64,000 bases of DNA from Salinisphaera sp002433465 (GTDB lineage: Bacteria > Pseudomonadota > Gammaproteobacteria > Nevskiales > Salinisphaeraceae), in contig NZ_APNL01000003.1 of the NCBI RefSeq assembly GCF_040361435.1, positions 209,950 to 273,949 on the forward strand, in the 5' to 3' direction. This document shows, one piece after another, positions 62,141-64,000 of the stretch; position 1 is the stretch's first letter, and every line of letters starts with the position of its first letter. The notes below the pieces were generated by a model. That model worked only from the letters and a program-made list of their open reading frames with translations, was not told the DNA's origin and searched no databases. The position numbers and the translations under genes are program-made.

Positions 62141-62286
62141 GGACAAAAAGCCGGAGACGGCCGGAGTTTGCAAGAGGCGCAAGTCTGCCAGAACCGTGCC
62201 AGGATCGCACGCCGCTCAAGAAAATCGTTGCACGGCCGTACTCCAGCATGCTAAACGTACGCGCTGTTATCTGACCCGAGGGCCGC

Positions 62287-62730
62287 ATGCCTGCAACTCA
62301 GAAAGAATCGAAACTCGAGGCGCCTCAGCAATTTACGCCTTACACCCCGAAAGAGGGTGAAGAGTATATGAATGAGGCGCAGCGCGATCACTTCCGCCGA
62401 ATCCTGATGAACTGGAAACGGGAGCTCATGGAAGAAGTCGATCGCACCATGCATCACATGAAGGACGAGGCGGCGAACTTCCCCGACCCGACCGATCGTG
62501 CGAGCCAGGAATCGGAGTTCAGCCTTGAACTTCGTACCCGCGACCGCGAGCGCAAGCTCATTCGCAAGATCGACCAGGGCATCTCCCGCGTCGATCGGGA
62601 TGAATACGGTTTCTGCGATACCTGCGGTACGGAAATCGGTATCCGGCGCCTGGAAGCCCGGCCGACCGCGACCCTGTGCGTGGACTGCAAGAGCCTCGAC
62701 GAAATCCGCGAGCGCCAGCTCGGCCGCTGA
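62287..62730 (+). CDS. dksA: RNA polymerase-binding transcription factor DksA
   Basis: Binds the RNA polymerase secondary channel and with ppGpp mediates the stringent response. The 147-residue protein has a coiled coil with the DxxDxA tip (PDPTDRASQE), and a C-terminal four-Cys zinc finger (CDTCGTEIG... TLCVDCK). Start at ATG 62287. Followed by a strong terminator. Confidence 0.97.
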   Translation: MPATQKESKLEAPQQFTPYTPKEGEEYMNEAQRDHFRRILMNWKRELMEEVDRTMHHMKDEAANFPDPTDRASQESEFSLELRTRDRERKLIRKIDQGISRVDRDEYGFCDTCGTEIGIRRLEARPTATLCVDCKSLDEIRERQLGR

Positions 62731-62752
62731 CACACCCGTCGCACCGGCCCGA

Positions 62753-62779
62753 AACGCCCGCCCCGTGCGGGCGTTTTTA
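62753..62779 (+). terminator. Intrinsic terminator after dksA
   Basis: AACGCCCGC and GCGGGCGTT form a 9-bp stem, followed by a T run, 22 bp past the dksA stop. Classical rho-independent terminator. Confidence 0.9.
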
Positions 62780-62889
62780 TTGCCGCCGACTCAACGCCCT
62801 ACGTTTGCACGCGCCGATCTGGCACAATCGTATTGCCGCGATGCAGCAAGCTGCGCGCTGCGCTATTTCTTTGTATGACGGGGCACGGG

Positions 62890-63420
62890 ATGAGTGACAA
62901 TACGCGCATCATCAAGAAGTATCCGAACCGACGACTCTACGATACGGAAGTCAGCCGCTACATTACTCTGGAGAATATTCGCCAGCTGGTGATTCGGGGC
63001 GAACACTTCACCGTCATCGACAAGCGCAGCGGCGACGACATCACCCGCAGCATCCTCCTCCAGGTCATCAGCGAGCAGGAAGAAGGCGGCGATCCGATTT
63101 TTCGGACCGAAGTGCTGCGCAACATCATCCGCTTCTACGGCGACTCCATGCAGAGCACCGTGAGTTCCTATCTGGAACTGTCGCTGGAGTTCTTCAGCGA
63201 GCAGCAACAGCAGTTCAAACACCGTGTGGCACGATTGCTGGACGTTAACAATCCACTCGCCGCCCTGCGCGAGCTCTCGCAGTATCAGGTCCCGATCTGG
63301 CGAACCGTACGGCGCGAATTCCTGGCCAACCTCAAGCGCAAGGAAAAGGACGGCGAACAGCCGCAAGTAACTGGCACGGATGCCGATAACAGCGATCAGG
63401 AAAAGCAATCGGACCGATAG
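62890..63420 (+). CDS. phaR: PhaR polyhydroxyalkanoate synthesis repressor
   Basis: DNA- and PHA-binding repressor of phasin and PHA synthesis genes. The 176-residue protein starts at ATG 62890 (MSDNTRIIKKYPNRRLYDT), with the signature KKYPNRRLYDTxxSRYIT, VIDKRSGDDITRSILLQ and EEGGDP, followed by the second PHB_acc-like part (about 65-130). No phaC, phaA or phasin gene is in the window, so PHA storage is inferred from this regulator alone. Confidence 0.93.
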   Translation: MSDNTRIIKKYPNRRLYDTEVSRYITLENIRQLVIRGEHFTVIDKRSGDDITRSILLQVISEQEEGGDPIFRTEVLRNIIRFYGDSMQSTVSSYLELSLEFFSEQQQQFKHRVARLLDVNNPLAALRELSQYQVPIWRTVRREFLANLKRKEKDGEQPQVTGTDADNSDQEKQSDR

Positions 63421-63452
63421 AAACCGAACCAGATTTTTTCCAGAACGGATAC

Positions 63453-63480
63453 TTGACTAAAGTCGTAGAGCGGGTATACT
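63453..63480 (+). promoter_or_regulatory. Strong sigma-70 promoter for a small-RNA-like unit
   Basis: TTGACT (63453-63458), 16-bp spacer, TATACT (63475-63480) preceded by GGG. It lies 32 bp after the phaR stop and points at a short transcript that ends at a strong terminator within about 100 bp. Confidence 0.75.
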
Positions 63481-63486
63481 GCAACG

Positions 63487-63577
63487 CAACATCAGCAAAC
63501 ACGCTGAAACCGAATCTCCTCCGAAAGGCCTAACGGCCTTTCTCGCACCTTGCCCCCTTACCCTAGGGGGCTTTTTT
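63487..63577 (+). ncRNA. Candidate small regulatory RNA (about 90 nt)
   Basis: Between the promoter and a strong terminator lie three stem-loops. The first is TCAGC / GCTGA (63492-63507) with an AAACAC loop. The second is GAAAGGCC / GGCCTTTC (63523-63542) with a TAAC loop. The third is the terminator stem GCCCCCT / AGGGGGC (63552-63571) with a T6 tail. The linker before stem two holds CTCCTCC, complementary to Shine-Dalgarno sequences. There is no ribosome site or start codon in a sensible frame. I match it to no named family; ends are inferred. Confidence 0.65.
63552..63577 (+). terminator. Intrinsic terminator of the small-RNA-like unit
   Basis: GCCCCCT and AGGGGGC pair over 7 bp with a 6-nt loop, followed by six T. 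It would terminate the candidate sRNA and any phaR read-through. Confidence 0.9.
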
Positions 63578-63667
63578 ATGGGCGCGATAAAAATAGCCTT
63601 GAGCAGGTTCTGCCGGAACACCGGACGATTCAATACCTTGACCGTCGACGCTTGTCTCGCCGCACAC

Positions 63668-63945
63668 CTATTTCGCGCCGCCTTCAGTGGTGATTAACAT
63701 GCCCTGTCCGGCACGGACGCTGCCGTAGGCCTGGATGGTCGCCTCGGCGCGGTGGCCGCGGTCGGCGCCGCGCTGGGTTTCGGTCTGGTGTTTTAGATGA
63801 CCGAGTGCGAGCGAGGTCGCGTATTCGGTAGTGGACAGCTGAACGCGCAGCTGCGGCGGGCGGCAGCGAAGACGAGATAGTTATAACCGCCGGTCCCCTA
63901 CCCGATGGTGGATAGGGCCTGGGTAATGAGACCCGATAGCGCCGC
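63668..63945 (-). pseudogene. Degenerate VgrG (type VI secretion spike) remnant
   Basis: On the minus strand the translation ends AYGSVRAGQGMLITTE, then EGGAK and a TAG. This is the VgrG/Vgr-family segment usually seen as DAYGAVRAGRGLLLTTE, preceded by STTEYATSLALGHLKHQ, matching the VgrG STTQYASQLNLGHL region. Upstream, in other frames, lie ALSGLITQALSTIG (then a stop codon) and TGGYNYLVF (matching GGYNxLVFDD), so at least one frameshift (near 63,855) and one internal stop break the gene. No intact T6SS gene is in the window. Confidence 0.75.
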
Positions 63946-64000
63946 GTGGTGGGCATGTCAGCCGACCTGGCTTGCGAACCACGCCGGGGCATTGCCGGTA

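Overview
The window is about 64 kb of a GC-rich (roughly 65%) gammaproteobacterial chromosome. Nearly all of it is conserved core genome: recR-ybaB-dnaX beside the SRP RNA, smc-zipA-ligA, gyrA followed by the aromatic/serine supraoperon into rpsA, trpS-scpA-scpB-rluB, dapA-gcvR-bcp, dksA and phaR. The gyrA-serC-pheA-hisC-tyrA-aroA-cmk-rpsA order, and the divergent deaminase-ubiG-HAD-yciK block next to gyrA, match pseudomonads and relatives. PhaR (polyhydroxyalkanoate regulation), GlcDEF and a YjbEFGH exopolysaccharide operon suggest an environmental, possibly halophilic, gammaproteobacterium. A Salinisphaera- or Chromatiales-like host is my guess and is not proven by the sequence.

Layout. 0.2-3.5 kb: recombination and replication genes (minus strand), then 4.5S/SRP RNA. 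3.6-5.7 kb: membrane MHYT-GGDEF-EAL cyclic-di-GMP enzyme, then a small secreted protein. 6.5-7.4 kb: tRNA-Ser(GGA), a decayed second copy of it, and a tandem repeat block. 7.4-12.3 kb: yjbEFGH-type exopolysaccharide operon with two YjbE-like genes. 12.4-15.9 kb: dapA, divergent gcvR-bcp-phoH2. 16-19.8 kb: glycolate oxidase glcDEF. 20.2-24.9 kb: AI-2E/PerM permease, BepA-like protease, LapA/LapB. 25-37.6 kb: a long minus-strand run from gyrA to ihfB carrying serine, phenylalanine, tyrosine and shikimate enzymes. 37.8-41.3 kb: deaminase, ubiG, MupP/Gph-type phosphatase, SDR. 41.8-48.3 kb: endonuclease III-like protein, rluB, fpr, scpAB, trpS, yciO. 48.5-51.2 kb: yciI, bolA, TonB-dependent receptor. 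52-58.9 kb: small lipoprotein, ligA, zipA, smc. 59.3-63.4 kb: queF, glycine-zipper lipoprotein, cysZ, HAD hydrolase, dksA, phaR. 63.4-64 kb: a promoter-to-terminator unit that looks like an unannotated small RNA, then a broken VgrG remnant.

The non-core material lies between the genes. A REPIN-like family (paired inverted repeats with outward GTAGG/CCTAC ends) occurs at six sites and is tandemly amplified at two. A second dispersed repeat of about 280 bp occurs twice. Long open frames antisense to the real genes come from high-GC codon bias and are not annotated. I found no phage, complete insertion sequence, CRISPR array or defence system. The best candidates for something undescribed are the sRNA-like unit at 63.45-63.58 kb and the two repeat families.
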